64,000 bases of DNA from Algoriphagus machipongonensis (GCF_000166275.1 NZ_CM001023.1:4570501-4634500), one strand, 5' to 3'; positions 1 through 9,170 are shown, numbered from the stretch's first letter. Notes: a model not told the origin generated them from the letters alone. Program-made: numbers and translations.

Positions 1-348
1 TCCAGCAATGGATTTAAACATTACTCCAAAGCCAACATATAGCGGTAAGGTGGCCATAGAAAGAGCAGGATTCGTTAATAATAAGGCCCCAATCAAGGTA
101 CTTATCAAGCCTGAGGCAAGAAACCAACCCCAATGGTCCAAGGTTTTTCTATTGCCAAAGGCAAAGGTGAGTTCACTCAAGCCTGAGGCTAAAAATGAAA
201 GACTGAATAATGTAGCTAAAACTAAATAGGAAGCCATGGGAGTTTGAAAAACATACACTCCCAATAGGATAAATAAGACGCCTATTACTGTAAGTAAATA
301 CCAATGTTTTAAGGCTTTTTGGATCGTTTTGAATGGTTTTGCAGACAT
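1..348 (-). CDS. HdeD-like (DUF308) membrane protein, C-terminus cut off by window start
   Basis: Reading the minus strand from an ATG at 348 gives 116 open codons to the window edge. The peptide starts MSAKPFKTIQKALKHWYLL and has at least three hydrophobic segments, around residues 14-34, 38-58 and 70-90, joined by short loops with a Glu/Asn/Arg turn near residue 64. This two-helix repeat is typical of the HdeD/DUF308 family, small inner-membrane proteins linked to acid stress in enterobacteria; the role in Bacteroidota is not established. The plus-strand frame over the same bases is low-complexity and rejected. About a third of the protein is probably missing. The family call is from hydropathy and general resemblance. 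Confidence 0.75.
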   Translation of the reverse strand, partial: MSAKPFKTIQKALKHWYLLTVIGVLFILLGVYVFQTPMASYLVLATLFSLSFLASGLSELTFAFGNRKTLDHWGWFLASGLISTLIGALLLTNPALSMATLPLYVGFGVMFKSIAG

Positions 349-414
349 GGCTATTTTGGTTAGTGTAATTAAAAATAAGATTTTCTAAATGAATCTTCTG
401 CCAACTTCAAAAAA

Positions 415-909
415 TTACGACAAATCCAAACGATAGTAAACTTCCAGCATGGGGAATCCAAAATTCTCTGTCATCTTCTCGGAAACTTTCCTAAAGCCAT
501 GTCTCTCATATAAACTAACCGCTGGATCAAGCCCTTTAGTAGTAAAAAGATAAGCAGACTGGTATTGTCTTTCCTGAAAAAAATCCATCCACTCGCCCAT
601 TAGTTTCTTCCCAAGTCCTATACCTCTAAAAGTTTTATCTAAAATAAAATAACGCAGTTGTGCCTGATTATTCGGTCTATGCATGAGCAATAAAAACCCG
701 ACCATCCTCTCATCAGATTCCACGATCCAAACACGGTCTTTTTCAGTATCGAACTGTTCAAAAAACTCGACCACACTTTGCATCACATAAACTTCAAAAC
801 CAATAGGAAAGCCATGTTCTTCCCCATAAATCTTCCCATGCAAAGCTGCAATTTGACTAAGATCTCCAGGTTTTAACTGGTGACGAATTGTATACTTGGG
901 GATATCCAT
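415..909 (-). CDS. GNAT family N-acetyltransferase
   Basis: A 164-residue cytoplasmic protein with the GCN5-related acetyltransferase fold. The acetyl-CoA pyrophosphate loop is RGIGLG at residues 95-100, following the beta-4 strand QLRYFIL, and the late motif LYERHGF lies at 133-139, as usual in single-domain GNATs. It should transfer acetyl from acetyl-CoA to an amine; the substrate cannot be told from the sequence. It sits alone between the HdeD-like gene and the UPF0158-like gene, all on the minus strand but with gaps, so an operon is uncertain. Start is the ATG at 909. Length is normal for the family and nothing looks broken. Confidence 0.9.
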   Translation of the reverse strand: MDIPKYTIRHQLKPGDLSQIAALHGKIYGEEHGFPIGFEVYVMQSVVEFFEQFDTEKDRVWIVESDERMVGFLLLMHRPNNQAQLRYFILDKTFRGIGLGKKLMGEWMDFFQERQYQSAYLFTTKGLDPAVSLYERHGFRKVSEKMTENFGFPMLEVYYRLDLS

Positions 910-925
910 ATTGGAACTGAAACAA

Positions 926-948
926 GAAAACCGTCTTTGTGGACGGTC
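926..948 (-). terminator. Rho-independent terminator after the UPF0158-like gene
   Basis: On the minus strand a stem of about nine pairs (ACCGTC core, loop CACAAA, GACGGT core, one wobble pair in the extension) ends in a short run of T. It lies just beyond the stop codon at 954 and before the start of the acetyltransferase gene, so it should separate the two transcripts. Confidence 0.6.
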
Positions 949-953
949 TTCAA

Positions 954-1391
954 TTAATCTTCAGAATAGTTGAAACTATCTACCTGCTCCTTAACCCAAT
1001 CATGGTATTTGGAAAGTCTATATTCTTTCCACTCGGAACTATATTTTGATTCTTCTATCAAGTATTTAAACCCTGTGGATGCTTTTGGTTTACTCAAGGC
1101 ATTCACCAAATCCTCAGCAAGATTTTTCTCTTTAATTTTACGGTCTACAAAATCCTGCATCATTTGATGCTCTTGAGCAGGCTCCATTTTAGTAAACTCG
1201 GCAAAATTATCAGGATTTTCCTCTATCTCATCTAGGATATCCTCTTCTTCTTCAGTGAGGTCATAGTTAAAATAGTCTTCATCATCGGGCATATGATGGA
1301 TCTTCTTTTTGTCAATTTGAAAGAAGCAAACATTGCCTTTAAGCAGTTGGGCAGAAATTAATCCTACCTCTTTTTCAGTAAGCGAAAACAT
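954..1391 (-). CDS. UPF0158-like acidic hypothetical protein
   Basis: A 145-residue soluble protein with a very acidic stretch at about residues 34-65 (YDLTEEEEDILDEIEENPD) and an aromatic, charged C-terminus (FKYLIEE...WKEYRLSKYHDWVKEQV). The order of the acidic middle and a W/Y-rich end resembles the UPF0158 family of uncharacterised bacterial proteins. No catalytic motif, signal peptide or membrane segment is visible. It has its own terminator and about 100 bases of AT-rich sequence upstream, so it is probably transcribed alone. Function unknown; the family assignment is moderate. Confidence 0.7.
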   Translation of the reverse strand: MFSLTEKEVGLISAQLLKGNVCFFQIDKKKIHHMPDDEDYFNYDLTEEEEDILDEIEENPDNFAEFTKMEPAQEHQMMQDFVDRKIKEKNLAEDLVNALSKPKASTGFKYLIEESKYSSEWKEYRLSKYHDWVKEQVDSFNYSED

Positions 1392-1491
1392 GAATTGGTT
1401 ACAAAATTTTTGGAAAAATAGTGAATGTCAAATTTGCATCAAATTGTTTTTGATGATGCATGTATGAAGTCTACTCATTTTTATTGACATT

Positions 1492-2130
1492 TTATAAAAA
1501 AACTTGCTTTAGAACCTCAGAATCAATCACATGACCGCCAGAAAAAGTTATTTTTTTAATTGGTTTCCCTAAATCTTTTATCAAAATATTCTGCTTTTCA
1601 AGACTTTCGGGTTTAATAAACTCATCTTCGTCTCCCAAGACGAGCGTAAAATCAGTTTCCGAAAACTTCTTTTTACTATCCTCAATAAGCAAATCATGAG
1701 CAAATCCTCCTGCCCACAAAACCAACTGATCAACTTTTCCAGTCCACCTACTCGCCCAGCGAGTTGCAGTGGCTCCACCTTGAGAAAATCCTAATACGTT
1801 GATTTTGGGGGTTGATTTATACCCCTCCAAAATAGAACCTATTAATTCATCTAAAAACCTGTGATTGTTCTCTATAGCCAACTCACGTTCATGGCTCGTC
1901 ATCCAATTTGCTCCAACCCTCCCTTTAAAATCTTTCAAGTATCCATAATTGGTCCCTTCGGGAGCAATGAATAGTCTTTTATCTCCATCAAAAGGAATGA
2001 ATTTTCGAATAAAAAATTCAGCTAATTGTCCATACCCATGGAAAAGAATCCAGATTTCAGATTCCTTTAAATTAGGTTCATGTGAAATGGAATAGGATGC
2101 TTCGTACTTAAATTGGAATCGTTTTTTCAA
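1492..2130 (-). CDS. Alpha/beta hydrolase, phospholipase/carboxylesterase-like
   Basis: A 212-residue hydrolase without a signal peptide. The nucleophile elbow is GFSQGG with Ser116; the oxyanion side is LFHGYGQ at 29-35; the acid is an Asp in GDEDE (167 or 169) and His200 in FSGGH completes the triad. This is the small carboxylesterase (YpfH/EstB-like) layout, which cleaves short acyl or thioester bonds; the actual substrate is unknown. Its start lies three bases below the stop of the cytidine deaminase gene (2134), so the two are probably one transcript with cdd first. An overlapping 65-residue frame is a shadow. Confidence 0.85.
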   Translation of the reverse strand: MKKRFQFKYEASYSISHEPNLKESEIWILFHGYGQLAEFFIRKFIPFDGDKRLFIAPEGTNYGYLKDFKGRVGANWMTSHERELAIENNHRFLDELIGSILEGYKSTPKINVLGFSQGGATATRWASRWTGKVDQLVLWAGGFAHDLLIEDSKKKFSETDFTLVLGDEDEFIKPESLEKQNILIKDLGKPIKKITFSGGHVIDSEVLKQVFL

Positions 2131-2133
2131 ATC

Positions 2134-2616
2134 TTAACTATTCAAATCATCAAACTTAAAGGGTAGCAATGCTTGGATCCCTTGCACTTTCAAAATCTTA
2201 TGATCAGCCTTTAAAATCAGAATTTCCATCAGCTTATTAAACCTCAACTCAGTTTCATTTATTGCTTGTCTACACATTCCGCAGGGTGAAACTGATGCCC
2301 AGGAATCTTCTCCCTTTCTTTTGGCAACAATAGCAATTTTCATCACTGGATCAAGAGGGTAATTGGCCCCTGCATACCCCAGTACCAATCGTTCTGCACA
2401 AACCCCAACCGGAAAACTTACATTCTCCTGATTGCTCGATTGAAGGATCAGCCCTGACTTAAGCCGAACAGCAGCGCCAACTTGGAAGTCAGAATACGGT
2501 GCATAAGCATTCTTGCTGATCTCTTGTGCCTGAACCATCAATTCTTGATCCTCTTGTAGCAACTCTTCCCAATCTAATTCCTCCACTTCTGAAGAAATGA
2601 TATATTTCTTACTCAT
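2134..2616 (-). CDS. cdd: Cytidine deaminase
   Basis: A 160-residue enzyme that hydrolyses cytidine or deoxycytidine to uridine in pyrimidine salvage. The zinc site is complete: Cys73 and the proton-shuttle Glu75 in CAER, and Cys112 and Cys115 in PCGMC. The substrate region APYSDFQVGAA at 39-49 is the usual SxFxVGAA signature. The three-cysteine zinc site indicates the homotetrameric class. An N-terminal extension of about 30 residues precedes the core, common in Bacteroidota. It is followed closely by the carboxylesterase-like gene in an apparent two-gene operon. Confidence 0.95.
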   Translation of the reverse strand: MSKKYIISSEVEELDWEELLQEDQELMVQAQEISKNAYAPYSDFQVGAAVRLKSGLILQSSNQENVSFPVGVCAERLVLGYAGANYPLDPVMKIAIVAKRKGEDSWASVSPCGMCRQAINETELRFNKLMEILILKADHKILKVQGIQALLPFKFDDLNS

Positions 2617-2730
2617 ATTTTATTCGAGTTTACTTAAATACCAAAGTACGGATTTGTTCCAATTTAAACGGATGGTTTCTTTTAGCTGAATAATTTATTG
2701 GCCATTTTAGATTCAGAATTCATATACCTT

Positions 2731-4068
2731 ATGCAGACAATTTTGATCCTAGGGGGCGGAAAATCTTCTAGTTATTTGATAGAGTACCTAGCAGCTTCCT
2801 GTGCAGATAAAACAAGAAACTTAATCCTTGCTGATCTAGATTTAAACCAAGCCAAAGCAAAGCTTAAGGGCCTTCCCGGCACCAGTGCAAGGTCGCTTGA
2901 TATCCAGAACGAACAAGAAAGAAAAACCCTGATTCAGGAAGCAGATTTAGTTGTATCCATGTTGCCTGCATTTATGCATCCTATCGTAGCTAAGGATTGT
3001 CTAGAACTTGGGAAACACTTTTTTTCGGCTTCCTATGAGTCTGCTGAAATGAAGAAAATGAAAGCTGAGATAGAATCTAAAGGTCTTTTCTTTTTAAATG
3101 AGTGTGGGCTTGATCCTGGGATAGACCATATGTCCGCCATGAAAATTATAGATGAAGCACGCTCGAAAGGAGAAGAAATTCTTTCTTTTAAATCTTACTG
3201 CGGTGGTTTACTAGCTCCCATGAGTGAAGACAACCCTTGGAAATATAAATTTACTTGGAACCCCAGAAATGTGGTTTTGGCTGGACAGGGCACTGCTGTG
3301 TATCAGGAAAAAGGAGACTTAAAAATCGTCCCATATCACCAAGTTTTCAAACGGATTGAACCCGTTTCTTTTGATGGTATTGGGGATTTTGAAGGATACC
3401 CCAACAGGGATTCTTTAAGCTATAAAAAGGTATATGGGCTTGATTCTATTTCTACTCTTTTAAGGGGGACACTTCGTCGTGCCGGCTTCTCAAAAGCATG
3501 GGATGTTTTTGTTCAGCTCGGAATGACAGATGACACAATTAACATGGAGTTACCCGAAAACTCAAGCCTCAGACAATTCCTAAATTCATTTCTTCCCTAC
3601 CATGAAAGCCTATCTATTGAAGAGAAATTGGCAGATTTTATTCCCGATTTAGACTTTCCCACCTTTGAAAAAATTCAGTGGTTGGGATTTTTTGGAACCC
3701 GTAAACTCCCTAAATCAAGCGGGACAGCAGCATCTATTCTTCAAAGCATTTTAGAAGAAGATTGGGCATTGGATTCAAACGACAAGGATATGATTGTAAT
3801 GAAACACTTTTTTGAAATCAAAGGAGTCAATCATACCAAAAGTATTTCCTCTAGCTTGGTGTGTTTTGGAGAAGACTCTTTGCATACTGCCATGGCAAAA
3901 ACAGTAGGACTACCGTTAGCTATAGCGGTTGATTTATTTTTGAAAAAAGAAATAGAATTAAAAGGTTTGCATATTCCGGTGATCCCTGAAATTTATGTTC
4001 CAATTTTGACAAAATTAGAAGAACAGGGAATCCACTTTAAAGAAACGGAAAAGCTCTCAGCAAATTAA
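2731..4068 (+). CDS. Saccharopine dehydrogenase family protein (saccharopine reductase type)
   Basis: A 445-residue dehydrogenase. The protein should begin at ATG 2731 (MQTILILGGGKSS), because the Rossmann beta-strand and glycine motif follow at once; a longer TTG start at 2698 only adds an unrelated leader. The N-terminal NAD(P) domain is followed by the saccharopine dehydrogenase C-terminal domain (ECGLDPGIDHMSAM at about 133-146). Known family members (Lys9 type) interconvert saccharopine with glutamate and aminoadipate semialdehyde; in bacteria this usually means lysine catabolism, but no pathway partner is nearby. It ends convergently with the DUF4249 gene, the two stop codons overlapping by four bases. 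Confidence 0.88.
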   Translation: MQTILILGGGKSSSYLIEYLAASCADKTRNLILADLDLNQAKAKLKGLPGTSARSLDIQNEQERKTLIQEADLVVSMLPAFMHPIVAKDCLELGKHFFSASYESAEMKKMKAEIESKGLFFLNECGLDPGIDHMSAMKIIDEARSKGEEILSFKSYCGGLLAPMSEDNPWKYKFTWNPRNVVLAGQGTAVYQEKGDLKIVPYHQVFKRIEPVSFDGIGDFEGYPNRDSLSYKKVYGLDSISTLLRGTLRRAGFSKAWDVFVQLGMTDDTINMELPENSSLRQFLNSFLPYHESLSIEEKLADFIPDLDFPTFEKIQWLGFFGTRKLPKSSGTAASILQSILEEDWALDSNDKDMIVMKHFFEIKGVNHTKSISSSLVCFGEDSLHTAMAKTVGLPLAIAVDLFLKKEIELKGLHIPVIPEIYVPILTKLEEQGIHFKETEKLSAN

Positions 4069-5129
4069 GGATTCCAATCGGCTGGCGGATCAATATTGGC
4101 CCCTTCTACTTCCCTGCAGTCATCTGGAATTATGGTAACGGGTTGTCGGAAATCTAGCTCCTCCCCATCGATGTAGATCCTCTTGCTTGTTTCTCCTGCA
4201 GCAATAAAAAACCCCAGTACAACTTCTTCTGGATCATCAAGACTCAACATATTTCCTCTGATGTTTGCTGGCGGCGGGTCAAAAACAGAGCCTGATACCT
4301 CAACTTGCTGTTTTACCAATCGCAAATAGCGATAGGCATCCTGACTTATACTTAGCTGCTTTACATCTGTCCTATAAGTATCAACAAATCTCAAACCATC
4401 ATCTTCAATAAAGGCAACAGGCACTTGGGTATTTAGGCCATTGAAATTGTCATCATTTTCAATATAAATCCCTCCTACTCCCAATAATTCTGTCCTGAAG
4501 CAAACGATACAGCAATCCTTTGGCTGTGGTTCTCTACTGGTATTGGTATCAGAAGGTCGAGGGGTATATAAGTCTGGGCGAGTTTTTAATACATAAGTAG
4601 ATTCAGAATTTTTCCAGAAATAGAAATTATTCTGGTCTGAAGGATCATCAACTTCTGCAATCAATTGAACTCCTGACCTGACATTCTCTTCCCCTTCAAC
4701 AGCGATTTTCAAAACCTTGGTTATAAGGTTCTTTAATTCTGGCGCAGATTCAACACGCTCAGGTAAGGAAGAATATACTTTCCCATCTTGAAGCTGTATT
4801 TGTAAAGAATAACTCCTACCTATTTTGGCCGAAAAATCCTCGGAAGAATAATAAACACCTCGATCTTCAGGATCTTCGGAAAAGAAGGTGACTACACCTT
4901 GATCATCTCTAACAATCACAGTGGCACTGGCTACCGGTCTTACCAAACCTTCGAAAACACTTCCATAGGTATCACTCCGAGTCAATCGGATGGCATGAGG
5001 GCCCGGACCATTTGTAATCATTCCATCAACTGTCAATAGTTGCGCTCCTTCCTCAACCTCTACAGAATAAGGATCGATACAGGCAGTTAATGAAAAAAGA
5101 AAAATGATGTAAAAATATTTTTTTATCAT
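4065..5129 (-). CDS. DUF4249 outer-membrane lipoprotein
   Basis: A 354-residue exported lipoprotein: short basic start MIKKYF, hydrophobic stretch, lipobox LTAC with Cys17. The body begins with the strand pattern of DUF4249 (VDGMITNGPGPHAIRLTRS) and is predicted to be beta-rich. In Bacteroidota DUF4249 genes commonly sit beside TonB-dependent receptors; no receptor is next to this copy, so it looks like an orphan. A cysteine pair (CCIVC, about residue 205) is worth noting in a periplasmic or surface protein. A promoter-like box lies about 100 bases upstream. Molecular function unknown. Confidence 0.88.
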   Translation of the reverse strand: MIKKYFYIIFLFSLTACIDPYSVEVEEGAQLLTVDGMITNGPGPHAIRLTRSDTYGSVFEGLVRPVASATVIVRDDQGVVTFFSEDPEDRGVYYSSEDFSAKIGRSYSLQIQLQDGKVYSSLPERVESAPELKNLITKVLKIAVEGEENVRSGVQLIAEVDDPSDQNNFYFWKNSESTYVLKTRPDLYTPRPSDTNTSREPQPKDCCIVCFRTELLGVGGIYIENDDNFNGLNTQVPVAFIEDDGLRFVDTYRTDVKQLSISQDAYRYLRLVKQQVEVSGSVFDPPPANIRGNMLSLDDPEEVVLGFFIAAGETSKRIYIDGEELDFRQPVTIIPDDCREVEGANIDPPADWNP

Positions 5130-5229
5130 TTGGTGATATCTCTCAGAACCTTGTATTCACTACATTTTTTTTGGGAAGGTTATTTTTATTAACAGGGCTC
5201 CTCTAATGAGGAAATGGGTTCAAGTTGTT

Positions 5230-5259
5230 CAAAAATATAGAAAAGGAAGTCTAAAACAA
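5230..5259 (-). promoter_or_regulatory. Candidate promoter for the DUF4249 gene
   Basis: On the minus strand a TTG (5259-5257), 19 bases, then TATTTTTG (5237-5230) fits the Bacteroidota primary sigma pattern TTG-N19-TAnnTTTG. The predicted start is about 90 bases before the ATG at 5129. The region is AT-rich, so a chance match is possible. Confidence 0.35.
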
Positions 5260-5393
5260 CATCAACAAAGAATCAAAAAGTTTAAATCTTGACTTTAACG
5301 GTCAAAAACCCAACTTATCTGTGAGGGCCAATCCAATTGAATGATTAAGAAAAAATCATTTGCTCTGAAACAATTACTTTGAAATCATCCCTT

Positions 5394-6107
5394 TTAATTG
5401 AATTCCAATAAAAAGCCTGCAACCGCCTTTTGGTAGGACATATGAGGGGAGCCATCTTCATTTTTAATGAAGACTTGTTTTTCCAGAAGGTCTCTTAATA
5501 TCTTTGAAAAACAGACAATCTCACGTAACACCTTTTTACCAGGTTTATCCTGAACCGTTAATTTTTCAATGATATGAAAGCCTACTTCTTCCGTGATTTG
5601 AATAAAATCCTGCATCTGCCGAGGGGGCAAAATCACCCAAAAATTTCCATCTTCAGTGATTAATGAAGAGGCTTTTGAAACAAGGTCCTTAAAAGATAAA
5701 GCGTCTGTATGAAGCGCCTGATTTCGTTGAGAATCTTTGGCTTTTAAATGGTCTGGAAAATAGGGAGGATTGCTCACAATCATATCAAACTTTTCATCGC
5801 TTTGATAACTTTGAAACTCCCCTTTCCAAAGTTTCATACGATTAGAAAAGGGACTTTCCTTAAAGTTTGATTTTGCCTGTTCAGCCGCTTTTTCGTCCAA
5901 CTCCACTGCAGTCAAAAAAGACTCCCTATATCGCTGAGCCAACATTAAAGCAATCACTCCTGTGCCAGTTCCAACATCCAATATCCTGTGCGGATTTTCT
6001 CCATGAACCAATCCTCCCATTAATACCGCATCGGTACTAATTTTCATCGCACATTGATCTTGGTGCACTTTAAATTGTTGAAACTGAAACCAAGTTTGCC
6101 CCATCAA
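5394..6107 (-). CDS. tRNA1(Val) (adenine37-N6)-methyltransferase, TrmN6/YfiC family
   Basis: A 237-residue SAM-dependent methyltransferase. Motif I is DVGTGTG at 44-50, the acidic loop is VELDEKA at 68-74, and the N6-adenine catalytic motif NPPYF lies at 113-117. The N-terminal block FKVHQDQCAMKISTDAVLMG is the hallmark that separates TrmN6 from other N6-methyltransferases. It should methylate A37 next to the anticodon of tRNA-Val. The start overlaps the stop of the DUF2179 gene by four bases (ATGA), so translation is probably coupled. The TrmN6 name is inferred from E. coli YfiC. Confidence 0.88.
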   Translation of the reverse strand: MMGQTWFQFQQFKVHQDQCAMKISTDAVLMGGLVHGENPHRILDVGTGTGVIALMLAQRYRESFLTAVELDEKAAEQAKSNFKESPFSNRMKLWKGEFQSYQSDEKFDMIVSNPPYFPDHLKAKDSQRNQALHTDALSFKDLVSKASSLITEDGNFWVILPPRQMQDFIQITEEVGFHIIEKLTVQDKPGKKVLREIVCFSKILRDLLEKQVFIKNEDGSPHMSYQKAVAGFLLEFN

Positions 6108-6706
6108 GTTCTGGCTTTACTGAAAAATCGCACATTAAAGCGTGGTTTATCATCCATCACATTTAGATCATCTTCGGATACGCGCTTAACGCTTTCAATC
6201 GTATAAAATGCTTTCTCATCCAAACTTTTTACCTTTTCGATAAACTTAGTCAGAGATTCTCTTTTCATTACTGTGAAAGTCAATTGAACCTTGCCAAACC
6301 TTCCTTCAGCACCTACATTGGTAAATCTGAAATCCTGTTCTTTCATGTATTCCATGAGTTCAGGATTTGGTTTGGGAGTAATAATTCTAACTAACACCCT
6401 ACCTAATGCCAATTTTTCCTCAAAATACATCCCTACGTAAGTTCCCATCCCAAAACCACCGGCATAGGCAATGTAAGACATTGGGTTATTGATATTCTGA
6501 AAGATCTGCCCGATGGCCAGCAGCCATATCAATGCTTCGAAAAAGCCGAGAATAGGAGCAACTTTTCTTTTCCCATTCATCATAAACATGATGCGCAGGG
6601 TATTGATTGAAACATCACCAACTCTGGCAATGAAAATCATTAACGGCATGATCAGGTAATTAAATAAATTCTCTGATATACCTAGAGACAGCATGTATTC
6701 TTGCAT
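6104..6706 (-). CDS. DUF2179/UPF0316-type membrane protein
   Basis: About 200 residues with three hydrophobic helices in the first 100 positions (including the segments YLIMPLMIFIARVGDV and ALIWLLAIGQIF) and a soluble C-terminal DUF2179 domain ending VMDDKPRFNVRFFSKART. The conserved GDVSINTLRIMFMM segment matches the UPF0316 family (YebE-like in Firmicutes). Function is unknown; the DUF2179 domain has been suggested to bind a small ligand. I place the start at ATG 6706 (MQEYMLSLG); a TTG nine codons upstream is possible. It overlaps trmN6 by four bases. Confidence 0.82.
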   Translation of the reverse strand: MQEYMLSLGISENLFNYLIMPLMIFIARVGDVSINTLRIMFMMNGKRKVAPILGFFEALIWLLAIGQIFQNINNPMSYIAYAGGFGMGTYVGMYFEEKLALGRVLVRIITPKPNPELMEYMKEQDFRFTNVGAEGRFGKVQLTFTVMKRESLTKFIEKVKSLDEKAFYTIESVKRVSEDDLNVMDDKPRFNVRFFSKART

Positions 6707-6782
6707 CAAAATGTCGTTTAAAACGGGGCGCAAAAGTACAGGTATTCATCTGATATTTAATAACATATTTTGAAAAATATAG

Positions 6783-7949
6783 CTAGATTTTCCGGTCTCT
6801 TCCTGCAGCCATTCCAAAGCCAATAAATAACAGGGAAAAGAAAATAAGAAACCATATCAGAATATCCCAGTCCCCAAATATGTCTAAGGAAAACCCAAAT
6901 AAAAATGGCCCTAAAGCGGCCAAATAATAACCCGAAGATTGGACCATACCTGATAGTTTTGCTGTGGTTTTGTCTTCTGCAGTCCTTAAGGAAATCAGGG
7001 TATACGCAATACTCAAACTTGCCCCCATTCCTAAACCAATGATGGTTAAAGAGAAATAAACGATCCACTCAGAATCAAAGAATAAACCCGCAAAGCCCAC
7101 AATATAGCCTAACCCTACCGCCAAAATCACTCCAGACTGCTGCTTTAAACGAATCAGAATGGTAGGTGCAAAATAAGACCCTATCAAAGAAATAAGCTGC
7201 ATGACGGATGACATTGCCCCGGCTTCAACTGGAGACCAACCTCTTGAGACTAACATATCCGGAAGCCAAGCCGTCAAAGTAAAGTACATTACCGATTGGC
7301 AACCCATGAAAATGGTAACCTGCCAAGCGAGTTTTGATTTCCATACATTTTTTGCTGGACTTGAATTGGTATGCATTTCTGCTTTTGGCCTGCTTAATTG
7401 GGGAATCCAAAACAACAAAGCCACCATCATAAATACTGCCCAAGAGGCTAAAGATCCACGCCAGCCCCAATTTAAATCGACTGCCAAAGGAACCGAGACT
7501 CCAGCCGCTACCGCAGCAAAAAGCGACATCATGGTCGCCAACAGGGCTGTCATCAAACCTAATTTCTGAGGCAACCGGACCTTAATTAATGGTATCAAAA
7601 GCACGTTGGCTATCACTATACCGATTCCTGTCAGAGCTGTTCCAAAAAGCAGCAACTCAATCCCTCCAAGCACTCTCAAAATGACTCCAACAGTGAGGAT
7701 TGCTATTCCTAAAAAAACTGCTCGCCCCATACCCAGTTTATTCCCTATGCTTGGAGCAAAAAGTGAAAAAGTCGCAAAAGTCAGTAAGGGCAGAGTGGTT
7801 AAAAACCCAGCCAAACCATTGCTAAGCCCCAAATCCTCACGAATAAAAGGAATCAATGGTCCCACAGAAGCAATGGATGTCCTGAGATTTAAGGATATCA
7901 ATATGATACCCGTGACTAATAAAGCTTGCGGAGATGGGGATTTAGTCAA
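6783..7949 (-). CDS. MFS transporter, CynX/NimT family
   Basis: A 388-residue membrane protein with about twelve hydrophobic helices in two halves, a central cytoplasmic loop (SRPKAEMHTNSSPAKN, about 190-205) and the signature LRTSIASVGPLIPFIREDLGLS near the N-terminus that is typical of CynX/NimT/YycB transporters. Members export small anions or nitroimidazole-like compounds; the substrate is not deducible. It lies about 90 bases downstream of the ferrochelatase gene on the same strand and may be cotranscribed. Overlapping frames on both strands are shadows. Length is normal. Confidence 0.87.
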   Translation of the reverse strand: MTKSPSPQALLVTGIILISLNLRTSIASVGPLIPFIREDLGLSNGLAGFLTTLPLLTFATFSLFAPSIGNKLGMGRAVFLGIAILTVGVILRVLGGIELLLFGTALTGIGIVIANVLLIPLIKVRLPQKLGLMTALLATMMSLFAAVAAGVSVPLAVDLNWGWRGSLASWAVFMMVALLFWIPQLSRPKAEMHTNSSPAKNVWKSKLAWQVTIFMGCQSVMYFTLTAWLPDMLVSRGWSPVEAGAMSSVMQLISLIGSYFAPTILIRLKQQSGVILAVGLGYIVGFAGLFFDSEWIVYFSLTIIGLGMGASLSIAYTLISLRTAEDKTTAKLSGMVQSSGYYLAALGPFLFGFSLDIFGDWDILIWFLIFFSLLFIGFGMAAGRDRKI

Positions 7950-8042
7950 AACTCAGTTTATGTTTAAGGTCTCCAAGTTCAATATTCTGACAGAAAATCC
8001 CACTCGAAACATAGATTTCCTACTACCAATCAATCGCTAATT

Positions 8043-9071
8043 TTAGGATTTTGAATGCACCATGTCCACCAAACAATCAACCCAAGTATCCTTGGAATTA
8101 AGACTTGGCACTAAATCCCAATGCTCACCACCTTGTTCTTCAAACTGCTCTTTGTACTCCTGCCCTACTTCCACGGTGGTTTCCAAGCAATCCGCAACGA
8201 AGGCCGGAGAAAATACCAGTACTTTTTTGATCCCGTCTGAAGAAAGTTTTTTGATCATATCCTCTGTATAAGGCTGCACCCAAGGATCTTTTCCTAAGCG
8301 AGATTGAAAACAGGTGGTCACTTTTTCTTTTGGCAGGCCAAGCTGCTCAGATATCAAGCGTGTGGTCTGAAAACATTGGGCCCGATAGCAAAACTGATTG
8401 GAAGGGCCGTATTTATTACAACAAGCCCCAAGTTTGCAGTAGTTATCTACTGACCCCTTTTTAATTTGACGCTCAGGCAAGCCATGGTAAGAAAATAAAT
8501 AGTGATCATATTCCTTATCCTTCATCATGTCTTCTCCTAATTCCTTCCACGCTTTGAGAAACAAGGGATGATCAATGAAATTATTTACAAAAGTAATTTC
8601 CGGGATTATTTGCCAACCTCTTGCAATCTCCATCACTTTATCTATCACTGAGCCATTGGTAGCAGAAGCGTATTGTGGAAAAAGTGGCACCACAATAATC
8701 TTTTTCACTTTAGCCTTCATCAACTCTTCAAGAGCGGATTCTATTGAAGGGCTTTGGTACCGCATTCCCATGCTCACCACATATTCTGATGAATCAAGTT
8801 TAGATTTCAATTTCTCGGTCACATCCACCGTATGAAAAAGCAGTGGAGATCCTCGACCTTCCCAGAGTTTTCTATACTCTGCTGCTGATTTAGGTGCTCT
8901 AAATGGTGCAATAATCAGGTTTACCAACATCCACCTAGAAACAGCAGGGATGTCTATCACCCTACCATCCATTAAAAATTCACGCAAATATTTCCTGACA
9001 TCTCCAGTTGCAGTGCTATCTGGAGTTCCCAAATTCACTAGCAAAACGCCAGTTTTTCCGGTTTTGACCAT
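8043..9071 (-). CDS. hemH: Ferrochelatase with an internal cysteine-rich segment
   Basis: A 342-residue enzyme inserting ferrous iron into a porphyrin at the end of heme synthesis. The start block VLLVNLGTPDS, metal-site His196 in FSYHGLPER and Glu297 in CLETTVE are the ferrochelatase active-site landmarks. Between them lies a segment with five cysteines (212, 217, 218, 228, 233; pattern C-x4-CC-x9-C-x4-C), absent from enterobacterial HemH. A class of bacterial ferrochelatases with internal cysteines that hold a [2Fe-2S] cluster is known, and this segment fits it; the cluster here is inferred. No membrane anchor is seen. HemD and HemW are elsewhere in the window. Confidence 0.95.
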   Translation of the reverse strand: MVKTGKTGVLLVNLGTPDSTATGDVRKYLREFLMDGRVIDIPAVSRWMLVNLIIAPFRAPKSAAEYRKLWEGRGSPLLFHTVDVTEKLKSKLDSSEYVVSMGMRYQSPSIESALEELMKAKVKKIIVVPLFPQYASATNGSVIDKVMEIARGWQIIPEITFVNNFIDHPLFLKAWKELGEDMMKDKEYDHYLFSYHGLPERQIKKGSVDNYCKLGACCNKYGPSNQFCYRAQCFQTTRLISEQLGLPKEKVTTCFQSRLGKDPWVQPYTEDMIKKLSSDGIKKVLVFSPAFVADCLETTVEVGQEYKEQFEEQGGEHWDLVPSLNSKDTWVDCLVDMVHSKS

Positions 9072-9170
9072 TTTATATTGATTATGGGTGATTCAAACGA
9101 CAACCCAAAATTACTTCGGAATGTTTACTTAAGCCAATTGAACTTAAACATGTGCTATTGATAGAACCTC

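Noticed and set aside
8..229. 73-residue plus-strand open frame at the window start
   Set aside because: It is antisense to the clear HdeD-like membrane protein and its composition (Lys/Pro/Asn-rich) fits a shadow.
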